Part shown: piece by piece, positions 23,065 to 30,845 of the stretch
How positions within the stretch are numbered: position 1 is the stretch's first letter
Layout of the letters: every line of letters starts with the position of its first letter
Origin: Nitrosopumilus sp. UBA526
GTDB taxonomy: Archaea > Thermoproteota > Nitrososphaeria > Nitrososphaerales > Nitrosopumilaceae
Direction of reading: 5' to 3'
NCBI GenBank assembly: GCA_002506665.1
Contig: DAXZ01000055.1
Span: 3,922-55,674, forward strand
Length of the DNA: 51,753 nt
Notes under the pieces: model-generated
Database searches by the model: none
The model's input: the letters and a program-made list of their open reading frames with translations, nothing else
What the model was told of the DNA's origin: nothing
Made by a program: the position numbers and the translations under genes

Positions 23065-24265
23065 ACCTGTATTTTATTGCAGCATCCTCTAGTGCCTGAA
23101 TCATTGGTAATTTTTCTCCTGTCAGATAAAGTACTAGTGCTCCACCTGCAGTACTGATATGATTAATCTTGTCGGATAATCCCTGCTTTTTTAGTGCGGT
23201 AGTCAAATGTCCGCCGCTTACGATGGTTGTTGCCATAGAGTTTGCTACTGAGGTTAATAGTTCCCGGGTACCATAGTTGAAATTTTCTTTTTCAAAGAGT
23301 CCCGCAGGCCCGCTGATAAATACTGTTCCGGCGCCTGCAATTAGTTTAGAATAGTACTCTACGGTCTTTGGCCCTAGATCAAATATCTTCTCACCCTTGC
23401 CTATCTCCCTTACATCCATCTCTATCCTTTCTCCGTCCTTGTCGATTGCAATATCTACCGGAGTTGCAAAGATATCAGGGTATTCTCCTATCAGTGAATG
23501 GGCCTTTGCAACGACTTCTTCTTCATGCTTTATTCCCATCGGAGATTTTATTCTTGCCTGCGCGCGCATAAACACATTGCCAAGCAGTCCTGTCAATAAA
23601 ACATGGTCTGCACGACCGTTTTGAATCAATAGTTTTATGGCCTCAAGCCTGTCTGAGATCTTGGAACCGCCCAAGACAATTACATGTGGAGCCTTGGCAA
23701 CAGTCATGATTTCATCGAGATTTTTGACCTCTCTTTCAACTATTCTCCCTGCACATGCCGGTAGAACCTGTGGAAATCCAACTATTGATGGATGTGACCT
23801 GTGTGCGCTAGGAAACGAGTCTAGTACACAGAGATCAAAGAGCTTGGATAGACGTGAGACCATCACTGTTTTTGCTGCGTTCTCTGGAGTAAATTCATAG
23901 TTTTCCTCAGCACATAGCCGTAGGTTATCTAAAAGCAGGATCTGGCCATCCTCTAGACTCTTGATTGCGTTTTGTGCAGATTCTCCTATCGTATCCTCCA
24001 CATACTTTATCTCCCTGTTCATCAGACTTGAAAGAACACGGGCATGCTTGTCCATTCCGGTATATTCATTATTTCCGACTCTGCCCTGATGTGACCCGAT
24101 AACCACCTTGGCCTCTTTTAGCGAATCAAGTGTCTCAATTGCCTCCTCAATTCTCCTAGTGCCTGAGATCTCTAATGTCTCGGGATCTATAGGGCAGTTC
24201 ATATCAACCCGCAAAAAGATGGTCTTGCCCTTTAGGTCGAAATCATCTAGTGTGAGTACCTGCAC
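23057..24265 (-). CDS. pgk: Phosphoglycerate kinase
   Basis: It transfers phosphate between 1,3-bisphosphoglycerate and ADP, in gluconeogenesis in these autotrophs. The 402-aa archaeal-length protein has FLRVDMNCPID, SHQGRVG, LLDNLRLCAEEN, DSFPSAHRSHPSIVGF, a central VIVLGGSKISDRL hinge and the nucleotide end FISGPAGLFEKE plus STAGGALVLYLTGEKLP. It is monocistronic and divergent from the PAP2 gene. Confidence 0.95.
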   Translation of the reverse strand: MQVLTLDDFDLKGKTIFLRVDMNCPIDPETLEISGTRRIEEAIETLDSLKEAKVVIGSHQGRVGNNEYTGMDKHARVLSSLMNREIKYVEDTIGESAQNAIKSLEDGQILLLDNLRLCAEENYEFTPENAAKTVMVSRLSKLFDLCVLDSFPSAHRSHPSIVGFPQVLPACAGRIVEREVKNLDEIMTVAKAPHVIVLGGSKISDRLEAIKLLIQNGRADHVLLTGLLGNVFMRAQARIKSPMGIKHEEEVVAKAHSLIGEYPDIFATPVDIAIDKDGERIEMDVREIGKGEKIFDLGPKTVEYYSKLIAGAGTVFISGPAGLFEKENFNYGTRELLTSVANSMATTIVSGGHLTTALKKQGLSDKINHISTAGGALVLYLTGEKLPMIQALEDAAIKYRSK

Positions 24266-24366
24266 AACTTGGTCTATTTCATACTTGGTTAAATTCTTTG
24301 AGTCGATCAGTTTTTTTATTTCAGAATTAACAAAAATTAAAAGACATGTATTTGGGGTTTTACTAG

Positions 24367-25035
24367 TTGCAAAATTGGATCTTTGACATTCGGTCTCGCT
24401 ACTTTGTTCTGCTAGTGGCTTTGTTTCTCGGAGTCACAGCAATTGTATATTCAGGAGTTACAGAAGGCATTGATAAGGACATACTTTTGTTCTTTGCAGG
24501 ACATGTCGGAGACCCAACACTTGATCTCATTATGCAGTTGATTACAGAAAGTGGTGATGCCTGGTGGATGCTAGGCTTTGCGACTTTGATATTGATAATC
24601 CCAAAGACACGCAGAGTTGGAGTCACATTGATGATCTTGATAGTAATATCTACACTACTTACAGGCTATGTCAAATGCGGTGTTGACAGGGATAGGCCTG
24701 ATTATGAATACCAGGCAGCGCCGTTTCCTGTGCCACTCAGCAAGGATACTTTTGCACTATTTTGTGAGGGGGGGTATGACGCATCATATCCATCAGGGCA
24801 TGCAGCTAGGTCCATGATATTTGCAATAGTTTTGGGATATGCCCTCTCAGAGAGATTCCCCCGAGGCGCGTATCTCATGTTCTTGTATCCCATCTTGATC
24901 TCATCAAGCAGGATCTATGTGCTGGAACACTATCCAATGGACGTGGTTGGTGGAGCCATCATAGGAGTAATGCTAGCAGGGGTGTTGGCAAAGAGAACAA
25001 AACTCTACAAGATTTTTAAGAGATCAGAGACCTAA
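24367..25035 (+). CDS. Membrane PAP2-type phosphatase
   Basis: A PAP2/phosphatidate-phosphatase-like membrane protein of 222 aa with about five helices. The three catalytic blocks are present: KCGVDRDRP (K-x6-RP), YPSGHAAR (PSGH) and SRIYVLEHYPMD (SR-x5-H-x3-D). Such enzymes dephosphorylate lipid phosphates or polyprenyl diphosphates outside the membrane. TTG 24367 is used because upstream frames are closed by TAG. It overlaps the next minus-strand gene by 12 bp. Confidence 0.88.
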   Translation: MQNWIFDIRSRYFVLLVALFLGVTAIVYSGVTEGIDKDILLFFAGHVGDPTLDLIMQLITESGDAWWMLGFATLILIIPKTRRVGVTLMILIVISTLLTGYVKCGVDRDRPDYEYQAAPFPVPLSKDTFALFCEGGYDASYPSGHAARSMIFAIVLGYALSERFPRGAYLMFLYPILISSSRIYVLEHYPMDVVGGAIIGVMLAGVLAKRTKLYKIFKRSET

Positions 25036-25335
25036 CTCCCTCAAGACCTCTCCGTGTATCAGCACTAGTGCATAGTGTTTGTCATCGTGATTATATGTCC
25101 AATATTTTATATCCCTGTCTTGGTTTGTCCGTCTGAGTCCGGTAGCTATACTAGTTGTAACGGTATAACCTATTCTTTTTGCAGTCCTTGGCTCCTTTGG
25201 CATTAGAACCCTATATCCCTCCTTTTTTGCCTTGAATCCGAGATTTATCATATCCTCAACTGCCTTGAGGGCGTCCCTTTCATCTTTTAGATCATATGTC
25301 TTTGATATTGGCAAGTCCTTTGGATGAAACTCCAT
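25024..25335 (-). CDS. Hypothetical protein, 103 aa
   Basis: A small soluble charged protein with an N-terminal DLKDERDALKAVEDMINLG helix and a C-terminal beta-type half (IKYWTYNHDDKHYALVLIHG). No family is recognised. It converges on the PAP2 gene with a 12-bp overlap and has its own AT-rich promoter upstream of 25335. Confidence 0.72.
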   Translation of the reverse strand: MEFHPKDLPISKTYDLKDERDALKAVEDMINLGFKAKKEGYRVLMPKEPRTAKRIGYTVTTSIATGLRRTNQDRDIKYWTYNHDDKHYALVLIHGEVLRELGL

Positions 25336-25484
25336 GACAGTAATCTAGCATCTCTCAACTTTAAAAGATCCTTTTTTTCGATCAAAATAAGTTAATTTTC
25401 TTTACACTAAAGTCAAATCATGATCATATTCACTACTTAACCGACCCTTATGTCTTGATTCAATTATTGGTATCACTAGAAAAA

Positions 25485-26477
25485 ATGGTAATTCAGTTAC
25501 GGCAAAAGAAGCTAAAGGCAACAAGGTTGCGTAAAAATGCCGAAAAACAGATCAAAGGGCTCCAGGCTACAGAGAGACGTTCTTCGTCAAGTTTACAATC
25601 AATTGCCAAAAAGATAGAATCTCGACGTGAAGAGTCATCTGATATGGCAACAGTTCTAGTCAGAAAGAACTCACAGCTAGAGAGTGTCAGGAGACTGATA
25701 ACTGTAGCAGAAGAGAGGTTGGCCAGAGAAAGCGATACGGCCAAACAGGTAGAGCAAGAGATCGAGTTTGCCGATGATCCTCTAGAGAGACAAAATGCCA
25801 AGGACCGATTGCACGCATCAAATAGACACATATCTGAATTGTTAGAGGAGGTTAAGACCAGACGAAAAACTGCAAAAAAGATTTCAGTCGATGTGGCAAA
25901 CTTTTCAGGTATTGAATCCAAGATTACCTCAGAGATCAAGAAAAAGACAAAGACAACGCCATCCTTACGTGAAACAAAGACTACAAGTCACAGAGCTGTA
26001 CAAAAGTTTCTAAAAGAACTAAAAAGACATACCAAGGCAGAAGTGTATGCCCAAAGAGCATTAGATAGAGCACATGTCAAACTAAGAGAGTCAATGGCAA
26101 AGAAACTACAAACAGCTAAAAGGAAAAAGAGAGTGGTAAAGAGACCGATAGGTAAAAAGAAGACCGCTAGAAAGAGAGTGGTAAAGAGATCAGCAGGTAA
26201 AAAGAAGACGCTAAAAAAGAGAGTAAAGAAGACGAGAGGTAAAAAGACTGCAAAGAAGAGGAGGGCCATATCCAAAAAGACCGCAGTCAGGAGAATAAAA
26301 TCTAGAAAACCTGTATCTAAAAAAAGAGTGATGAAAAAAAAGACCGCTAGAAAGAGAGTGGTAAAGAGACCGGCAGCTAGGAGAGTAGCATCTAGAAAAA
26401 CTGTAGCCAAGAGAAGATCTACAGTTAAAAGAGCTAGATCTAGAAAAAAGCCAGTAAGAAAGAAGTCTAGACGTTAA
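25485..26477 (+). CDS. Coiled-coil protein with histone-H1-like Lys/Arg tail
   Basis: Two parts are plain. Residues 1-200 are a long, heptad-rich, charged helix (for example LQSIAKKIESRREESSDMATV) that should form a coiled coil. The last 125-130 residues are about half Lys and Arg, with Ala, Val, Ser, Thr and Pro, in loose repeats of the type KKxARKRVVKRPAGKKK. This recalls histone H1, Hc2 or AlgP tails. Exact duplication in the DNA (29 bp shared at 26161 and 26341) shows how the tail grew. It should bind nucleic acid non-specifically and could compact or bridge the chromosome. ATG 25485 is preferred to TTG 25455. It is a single gene. Confidence 0.85.
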   Translation: MVIQLRQKKLKATRLRKNAEKQIKGLQATERRSSSSLQSIAKKIESRREESSDMATVLVRKNSQLESVRRLITVAEERLARESDTAKQVEQEIEFADDPLERQNAKDRLHASNRHISELLEEVKTRRKTAKKISVDVANFSGIESKITSEIKKKTKTTPSLRETKTTSHRAVQKFLKELKRHTKAEVYAQRALDRAHVKLRESMAKKLQTAKRKKRVVKRPIGKKKTARKRVVKRSAGKKKTLKKRVKKTRGKKTAKKRRAISKKTAVRRIKSRKPVSKKRVMKKKTARKRVVKRPAARRVASRKTVAKRRSTVKRARSRKKPVRKKSRR

Positions 26478-26586
26478 ATTTACGGTTCTGTTAACTTGGT
26501 GAATGATATTCGCATTAACTCTCGAGTGTTGTTTTAAAGCTAAATTAACTGTAAAAATTTATATATAATTTTTAGAAAAAAACATC

Positions 26587-26916
26587 ATGTCTGATGTGCC
26601 AGATATTCAAGTAATACAAAGTTCAACATTTAAAGAAATTAATGTAACAGGACAGGTTTCAAACCTCAACTATGACGGAATGAGATTGACTGTTATACAT
26701 GATTCAGGCAATCTTCAGAATGCATTGACAGGAGACAAGATCAAAATATCAAAGGCGACAATCAACAGAGAAATTGAATGTACGTTAAATTTATCACCAT
26801 TAAATCTCAAGACATGGGCTATTTTATTTCAGAAAGAATTAGAGCGATATGAGAAATTATTTGGTACAATATTATCCCCTGAAGAAATAAATGAAAAATT
26901 TAGAAAGCAGAATTAG
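26587..26916 (+). CDS. Hypothetical protein, 109 aa
   Basis: No family is recognised. The first 70 residues look beta-rich (VTGQVSNLNYDGMRLTVIHD) and the last 40 helical and charged (ELERYEKLFGTILSPEEINEKF). A strong TATA box (TTTATATATAATTT, about 26558-26571) lies 20-29 bp before the ATG, so the gene is leaderless and probably well expressed. It lies between the H1-like gene and a decayed transposase. Confidence 0.75.
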   Translation: MSDVPDIQVIQSSTFKEINVTGQVSNLNYDGMRLTVIHDSGNLQNALTGDKIKISKATINREIECTLNLSPLNLKTWAILFQKELERYEKLFGTILSPEEINEKFRKQN

Positions 26917-26933
26917 TTTTTCTTACTTGGCTT

Positions 26934-27349
26934 TTAAATAATTGTAAACCCATTGACATCACCTTTAACCTCAATTCCTGCCCCCCTCATCATCTAGCGT
27001 ATCATTATCCAAGATCATGCGGGGGCTAATATGGTTGGGATATATCTTGATTCCTGTAATGGTGCGGGCTGTCTGATTTTTTCATCCCCTAAAGACTTTG
27101 TTCCGATCTGTAAACTCGTCATTAAAGCGGTTCTGAATGTTGTTGTTGAATAGATGGTTGTTTAAAGTGAATGTCCTTAACGTGTTTTGAGGGCTTGTGC
27201 AAAAAGTTCTTTTGCGAATATTCCTTTTTGAATGCAGTTACAAGCTGACAATCCATCTGTTACAAAAACAGCTGGGGGGGGCTTTTTGGCATTCCTCATG
27301 AAAATAACAAAACTAAATTTACAACAGTTTTTTATAACAAATCAGAGAC
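26934..27349 (-). pseudogene. Decayed DDE transposase with at least three frameshifts
   Basis: Reading the minus strand across frames rebuilds the C-terminal half of a transposase: AKKPPPAVFVTDGLSA (27300-27245), then AFKKEYSQKNFLHKPSKHV (about 27235-27180), then NIQNRFNDEFTDRNKVFRG, an in-frame TGA, ARTITGIKIYPNHISPRMIL, and after a G-run shift GIEVKGDVNGFTII and the stop at 26934. This matches the pattern of archaeal DDE transposases (FVTDG with the second Asp, the NR..E..RDRNKV..G block with the Glu, and IKGxNKW-like ends). No terminal repeats were seen. It fills the gene-free stretch 26917-27446 and is certainly inactive. Confidence 0.75.
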
Positions 27350-27446
27350 AGCAGACAAGAAAACTCAGATGGTAGACCCAGCGGTGTTTTTTGTGGTGTC
27401 AAGAAAATAGTTGGGATGACTAGTCCCAGTTGGTTTTAAAAATAAT

Positions 27447-27770
27447 TTAGATATCAGGTTCAGGGTTTACCGCCATCTTGCCAAATTTGCCTTTGGTCAG
27501 AGACGCCTCACCTTTGAACGTGTTTGTATATCCATCGGTAATGACTACGGTATCATTTACGTTTACCTTGTCAATGTCCTCGCCCCACAACGTGAGGTTC
27601 ATCACATCGTCTTGGTTTTCCGCGACATAAATTACTGCATCACAAACATTCACTGTTCCTCCACTTTTGAGATTAACAGTTCTTGATTCACTTTTGCTTT
27701 TGACAGTGGCTTTGATATTGACTCCGCCTCGTCTTTCTTTGGCTTCAGCGATTGTCATGTATTCTATCAT
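27447..27770 (-). CDS. OB-fold single-strand nucleic-acid-binding protein, 107 aa
   Basis: A compact OB-fold of RPA/SSB type: GGVNIKATVKSKSESRTVNLKSGG, then VCDAVIYVAENQDDVMNLTLWGEDID with the typical WGE turn, and NVNDTVVITDGYTN. Stand-alone OB proteins of this size occur in thaumarchaea and probably bind ssDNA or RNA. ATG 27770 is chosen because a TTATAA box (about 27795-27802) lies 26-29 bp upstream; a further in-frame start at 27794 overlaps that box. Confidence 0.78.
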   Translation of the reverse strand: MIEYMTIAEAKERRGGVNIKATVKSKSESRTVNLKSGGTVNVCDAVIYVAENQDDVMNLTLWGEDIDKVNVNDTVVITDGYTNTFKGEASLTKGKFGKMAVNPEPDI

Positions 27771-27874
27771 TGTTTCTGAGTCAATTTCACACAATTATAA
27801 GCCTTCTCAAAACAGTAGAACAAGTATTTTGAGAAATAGTAATTGAGAAATATGGTAAATATACAAGCATTATT

Positions 27875-27975
27875 GCAGAGGTATCGAAGCCCGGTCAACC
27901 GAGAGGGACTCAAGATCTTGAAAATAAGATATCCCTTCTCTTAGGAGTTCGTGGGTTCAAATCCCACCCTCTGCA
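27875..27975 (+). tRNA. tRNA-Leu (CAA) with a short intron
   Basis: A class II tRNA with acceptor GCAGAGG/CCTCTGC (27875-27881 with 27968-27974), T arm GTGGG-TTCAAAT-CCCAC (27951-27967), a long variable arm and discriminator A27975. The anticodon loop CTCAAGA is interrupted: stem AGGGA (27904-27908) pairs with TCCCT (27932-27936) only if about 16 nt (27915-27930) are removed after position 37. The intron ends pair with each other (ATCTT/AAGAT), as in a bulge-helix-bulge. Anticodon CAA lies at 27911-27913. No CCA is encoded. Confidence 0.92.
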
Positions 27976-27985
27976 CTATTGAAAA

Positions 27986-28108
27986 TTATGCAACCACAGT
28001 CTTTACCTTGGTTATAGAATGGTCAGAGATCTGCTTGTGTATTTTGGCCAGCTCATCGTCCTTGAAGGATAGATTGCACCTAAAACACTTCCAAACCATC
28101 ACAGACAT
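27986..28108 (-). CDS. Tiny C2H2 zinc-finger protein, 40 aa
   Basis: The frame starts MSVMVWKCFRCNLSF and continues KDDELAKIHKQISDHSITKV. Cys8, Cys11, His24 and His30 give C-x2-C-x12-H-x5-H, a C2H2 finger. A TATA-like CTTTATAAG (28131-28139) is centred 27 bp before the ATG at 28108, so the gene is leaderless. It converges on tRNA-Leu. It is too short for most gene callers. A role in nucleic-acid or protein binding is likely, but the partner is unknown. Confidence 0.7.
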   Translation of the reverse strand: MSVMVWKCFRCNLSFKDDELAKIHKQISDHSITKVKTVVA

Positions 28109-28294
28109 GATTCATAACAGACATAAATTACTTATAAAGATATTGCACCATTGATCCAATTTGTTCCAATACATGATCATTCTTTTAAAAAATATGTAAA
28201 TTTTTATAATTTTTTGGATCAGAACAAAAATTCTTCATGACTAGGCATGGATACAAGGGTTTAGAAACAAAAAAAGTGATATGTCTTCTGAGAG

Positions 28295-28915
28295 ATGACA
28301 GATATTTTTGAGATTTTTGGAGAATTTTCATATTTTGGAATCTTTCTTGTATTAATCGGAGTAAATGCCGCCCCAATTCTAATGCCACCTAGCTGGATAG
28401 TCCTGACATCGTTTTATCTTCTAGACCCAAGCTTGAATGTAGTGGTTCTTGCCATTGTAGGAGCAACTGGTTCCACCCTAGGCAGGTTTGTTCTCAAGAA
28501 GGCAAGCGGATTGTTTAGAAGATTTGTAAGTGAAGAACAAAAATCCAACCTGGATGCCATAGGAGAATATCTCAACAAAAAAAGATATGGTTATGCAATA
28601 GCATCCTTTCTGTTTGGTGCAACTCCACTTCCAAGTAACATGTTATTTGTCACATATGGATTGATGCGTGTAAAGAACATAGGAATCTATGTAGGATTCT
28701 GGTTTGGACGAACTGTCTCATATATTGTAATGATCTATGTTGGAGGCGCCGTCCTGACTCCATTTTTAGAGATATTTGAAGACCGCCTTACGGCAATACT
28801 GTTAATTGATGGAGCAGGTATTGTACTAGTTATTCTTTTTGCTTCAGTTAATTGGACTCTCTTAATCACACAAAGGAAGATAAGATTTGTCAAGCCAAGG
28901 ATATGGAGGTTTTAG
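28295..28915 (+). CDS. VTT/DedA-like membrane protein
   Basis: A 206-aa membrane protein with about five hydrophobic segments. The pattern GATGSTLGRFVLKKASG in the first half, and FLFGATPLPSNMLFVTYGLMRVKNIGIYVGFWFGR in the second, is typical of the VTT (DedA/SNARE-associated) fold with its re-entrant loops. Such proteins act in lipid scrambling or membrane homeostasis. The HD hydrolase gene starts directly after its stop, so the two are co-transcribed. Confidence 0.72.
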   Translation: MTDIFEIFGEFSYFGIFLVLIGVNAAPILMPPSWIVLTSFYLLDPSLNVVVLAIVGATGSTLGRFVLKKASGLFRRFVSEEQKSNLDAIGEYLNKKRYGYAIASFLFGATPLPSNMLFVTYGLMRVKNIGIYVGFWFGRTVSYIVMIYVGGAVLTPFLEIFEDRLTAILLIDGAGIVLVILFASVNWTLLITQRKIRFVKPRIWRF

Positions 28916-29530
28916 ATGAAGTCCCTTGATTGCATAAAAGACGAGATCATGGGCGGTGATGTGGCACATGACTTTGAACATATTATGCGAGTGTACAGAA
29001 ATGCTCAAAAGATATGCAAGGAAGAAAAGACAGACCCGAAGCTGGTTCTCTGCGCAGCATTGCTACATGACATTGTATCTTATCCAAAGACACAAGAGCA
29101 CTCAAAGAACTCGTCAGCTGAGAGCGCCAAAAAATCAGAACAAATCCTAGCAAGACATGGTTTTTCCAAAGAGGAGATTACTATCATCTCAGATGCCATA
29201 CGTGATCACAGTTTCTCTCAAGGCAGAGTTCCTAAAACTCTGGAAGGCAAAATTTTACAGGATGCCGACAGACTAGATGCGCTCGGAGCCATAGGAATTG
29301 CAAGAGTCTTTGCGACGGGAAGGCATTCCGGGGGTCTTTACAATGTTGATGATCCTTTCTGTAAAACTAGGGCTCCTGAGGATATGACATGGACCGTTGA
29401 TCATTTTTATCAAAAGTTACTAAAACTCGAATCTCTGATGAATACAGAGTCAGGTAAGAGAGAGGCAATAAAGCGAACCAAGATACTATCAGAATTCTTA
29501 GAACAGCTAAGAGTCGAGATTCAGCCATAA
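28916..29530 (+). CDS. HD-domain metal-dependent phosphohydrolase
   Basis: A 204-aa HD-superfamily protein with the metal ligands in order: AHDFEHIMRV, CAALLHDIVSYP (the HD pair), DAIRDHSFSQ and LQDADRLDALGAIGIAR. Its length and the GGLYNVDDPF insert fit the YedJ/PF01966-type soluble hydrolases that act on nucleotides or other phosphates. It follows the VTT gene with no gap and overlaps the minus-strand gene at its end by 10 bp. Confidence 0.88.
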   Translation: MKSLDCIKDEIMGGDVAHDFEHIMRVYRNAQKICKEEKTDPKLVLCAALLHDIVSYPKTQEHSKNSSAESAKKSEQILARHGFSKEEITIISDAIRDHSFSQGRVPKTLEGKILQDADRLDALGAIGIARVFATGRHSGGLYNVDDPFCKTRAPEDMTWTVDHFYQKLLKLESLMNTESGKREAIKRTKILSEFLEQLRVEIQP

Positions 29531-29832
29531 TCGACATATCTGTCGTAACGTGTCTCGATCTCTTTGTTCTGTCCTGTCCTTATCTTGTTGTATTCATCGT
29601 TTTTTCTAAACTCGATATACCTTGATATCTCTGCAAATTCAGAGTCTTTGGGATACGAATCAAATACAGGCTCGACTAGTTGCAGATACTCGATGGTCTT
29701 TTCTCTAAACTCTTCTCTGGTAGGCTTTTTGATGCCTTTCATCCTAAACCAGACTGTACACCAGCTTGCGCCTACGACATGAGGTAGCAGGTCAAATGCC
29801 CTTTGAATCTCATAGCGTTCGTCGTTTCTCAT
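29521..29832 (-). CDS. Hypothetical protein downstream of hemB, 103 aa
   Basis: No family is recognised. The protein is helical and charged, with conserved-looking blocks WCTVWFRMKGIKKPTREEF and EISRYIEFRKNDEYNKI. Its ATG overlaps the hemB stop by 4 bp, so it is the last gene of the met8-hemA-hemB operon and may serve the haem pathway or simply be co-expressed. Confidence 0.75.
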   Translation of the reverse strand: MRNDERYEIQRAFDLLPHVVGASWCTVWFRMKGIKKPTREEFREKTIEYLQLVEPVFDSYPKDSEFAEISRYIEFRKNDEYNKIRTGQNKEIETRYDRYVDYG

Positions 29833-30809
29833 GATTCTTGAAGAAATTTTGCAGCTGATTTTGCAAAATATGTTACTATCATGTCAGCCCCTGCCCGTTT
29901 AATGGAATATAGGATCTCAAGTGTAATGTCTCGCTCATTTACATATCCAAGTTGGGAGGCGGCCTTTACTAGTGCATATTCCCCAGATACGCTGTATGCT
30001 GAAATCGGAATATCAAATCTCCTCCGAGTCTCAGATATTAAATCAAGGTACGACAATGCTGGCTTTATCATTACAATGTCTACTCCTTCTCCAATGTCTT
30101 CTTCGACTTCCATCATTGACTCCCTTGCGTTTGAATATGGCACCTGGTACGTCTTTCTGTCTCCAAACTTTGGAGCGCATAGTGCGGCGTCCCTAAATGG
30201 AGAGTAAAAACTTGAGCAGTGTTTGGCCGAGTGGGACATTATGGAGACTGTCGTAAACCCGTTATCATCAAGTGCTTTCCGTATGGCTGCAACTTGGCCG
30301 TCCATCATGGCTGATGGCGATACTGTATCAACTCCTGCCTTGGCCTGGCTGACGGCTATCTTTGCAAGGGTTTCAATACTGGCATCATTGTCAATTATAT
30401 CTCCCTGGATAATTCCACAGTGTCCTGTAGAGGTGAACTGACACAGACATACATCTGCCATGATTACTATGTTGTCTCCAAACTCGGTTCTTATTTGAGA
30501 TATTGCCTTTTGAACAATTCCATCATCATCAAATGCCGAGCTTCCTGCATCGTCTTTGTGAGATGGAATCCCAAAGAGCATTATTGCAGGGATTCCAAGA
30601 TCAATTATTTTTTTTATCTCATCGTTGACATCGCTTAATGGTAACCTTTGAATATCTGACATTGACTCTACGTTGATTCGCGCCTCCAAGTCTTCCTGAA
30701 CAAATACCGGACATACAAAGTCCTCAGGGGACAGGGTCGTCTGCCGGACTAGTTGTCTCATCTTTTCTGATGTTCGCAGTCGGCGAAGACGCCTGTTTGG
30801 AAATGGCAT
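29829..30809 (-). CDS. hemB: Porphobilinogen synthase (5-aminolevulinate dehydratase)
   Basis: It condenses two 5-aminolevulinate molecules into porphobilinogen. The 326-aa protein has RLRRLRTS, the zinc triad DVCLCQFTSTGHCG (so a Zn-type enzyme), SPSAMMDGQVAAIR, the Schiff-base lysine in VDIVMIKPALSYLD and SVSGEYALVKAA. It is the third gene of the minus-strand operon, 36 bp after hemA. Confidence 0.95.
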   Translation of the reverse strand: MPFPNRRLRRLRTSEKMRQLVRQTTLSPEDFVCPVFVQEDLEARINVESMSDIQRLPLSDVNDEIKKIIDLGIPAIMLFGIPSHKDDAGSSAFDDDGIVQKAISQIRTEFGDNIVIMADVCLCQFTSTGHCGIIQGDIIDNDASIETLAKIAVSQAKAGVDTVSPSAMMDGQVAAIRKALDDNGFTTVSIMSHSAKHCSSFYSPFRDAALCAPKFGDRKTYQVPYSNARESMMEVEEDIGEGVDIVMIKPALSYLDLISETRRRFDIPISAYSVSGEYALVKAASQLGYVNERDITLEILYSIKRAGADMIVTYFAKSAAKFLQES

Positions 30810-30845
30810 GTCAAGATCTCTATCTAGGTAAAATATAATCCTAGT

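Noticed and set aside
26092..26477. Repeated Lys/Arg-coding DNA as a CRISPR or satellite array
   Set aside because: The repeats are irregular in spacing, in frame and coding; they belong to the H1-like tail.
26536..26545. AAAGCTAAAT before the 109-aa gene as a third suf-type operator
   Set aside because: It matches only a half site of TTTAGCTAAA and the gene is not linked to Fe-S assembly; chance in AT-rich DNA is likely.
27951..28154. Plus-strand 67-codon frame after tRNA-Leu
   Set aside because: It starts inside the tRNA and runs antisense through the C2H2 microprotein gene.
28152..28221. TGATCCAA / TTGGATCA inverted repeat before the VTT gene
   Set aside because: The arms are only 8 bp and 54 bp apart in very AT-rich sequence; no further support.
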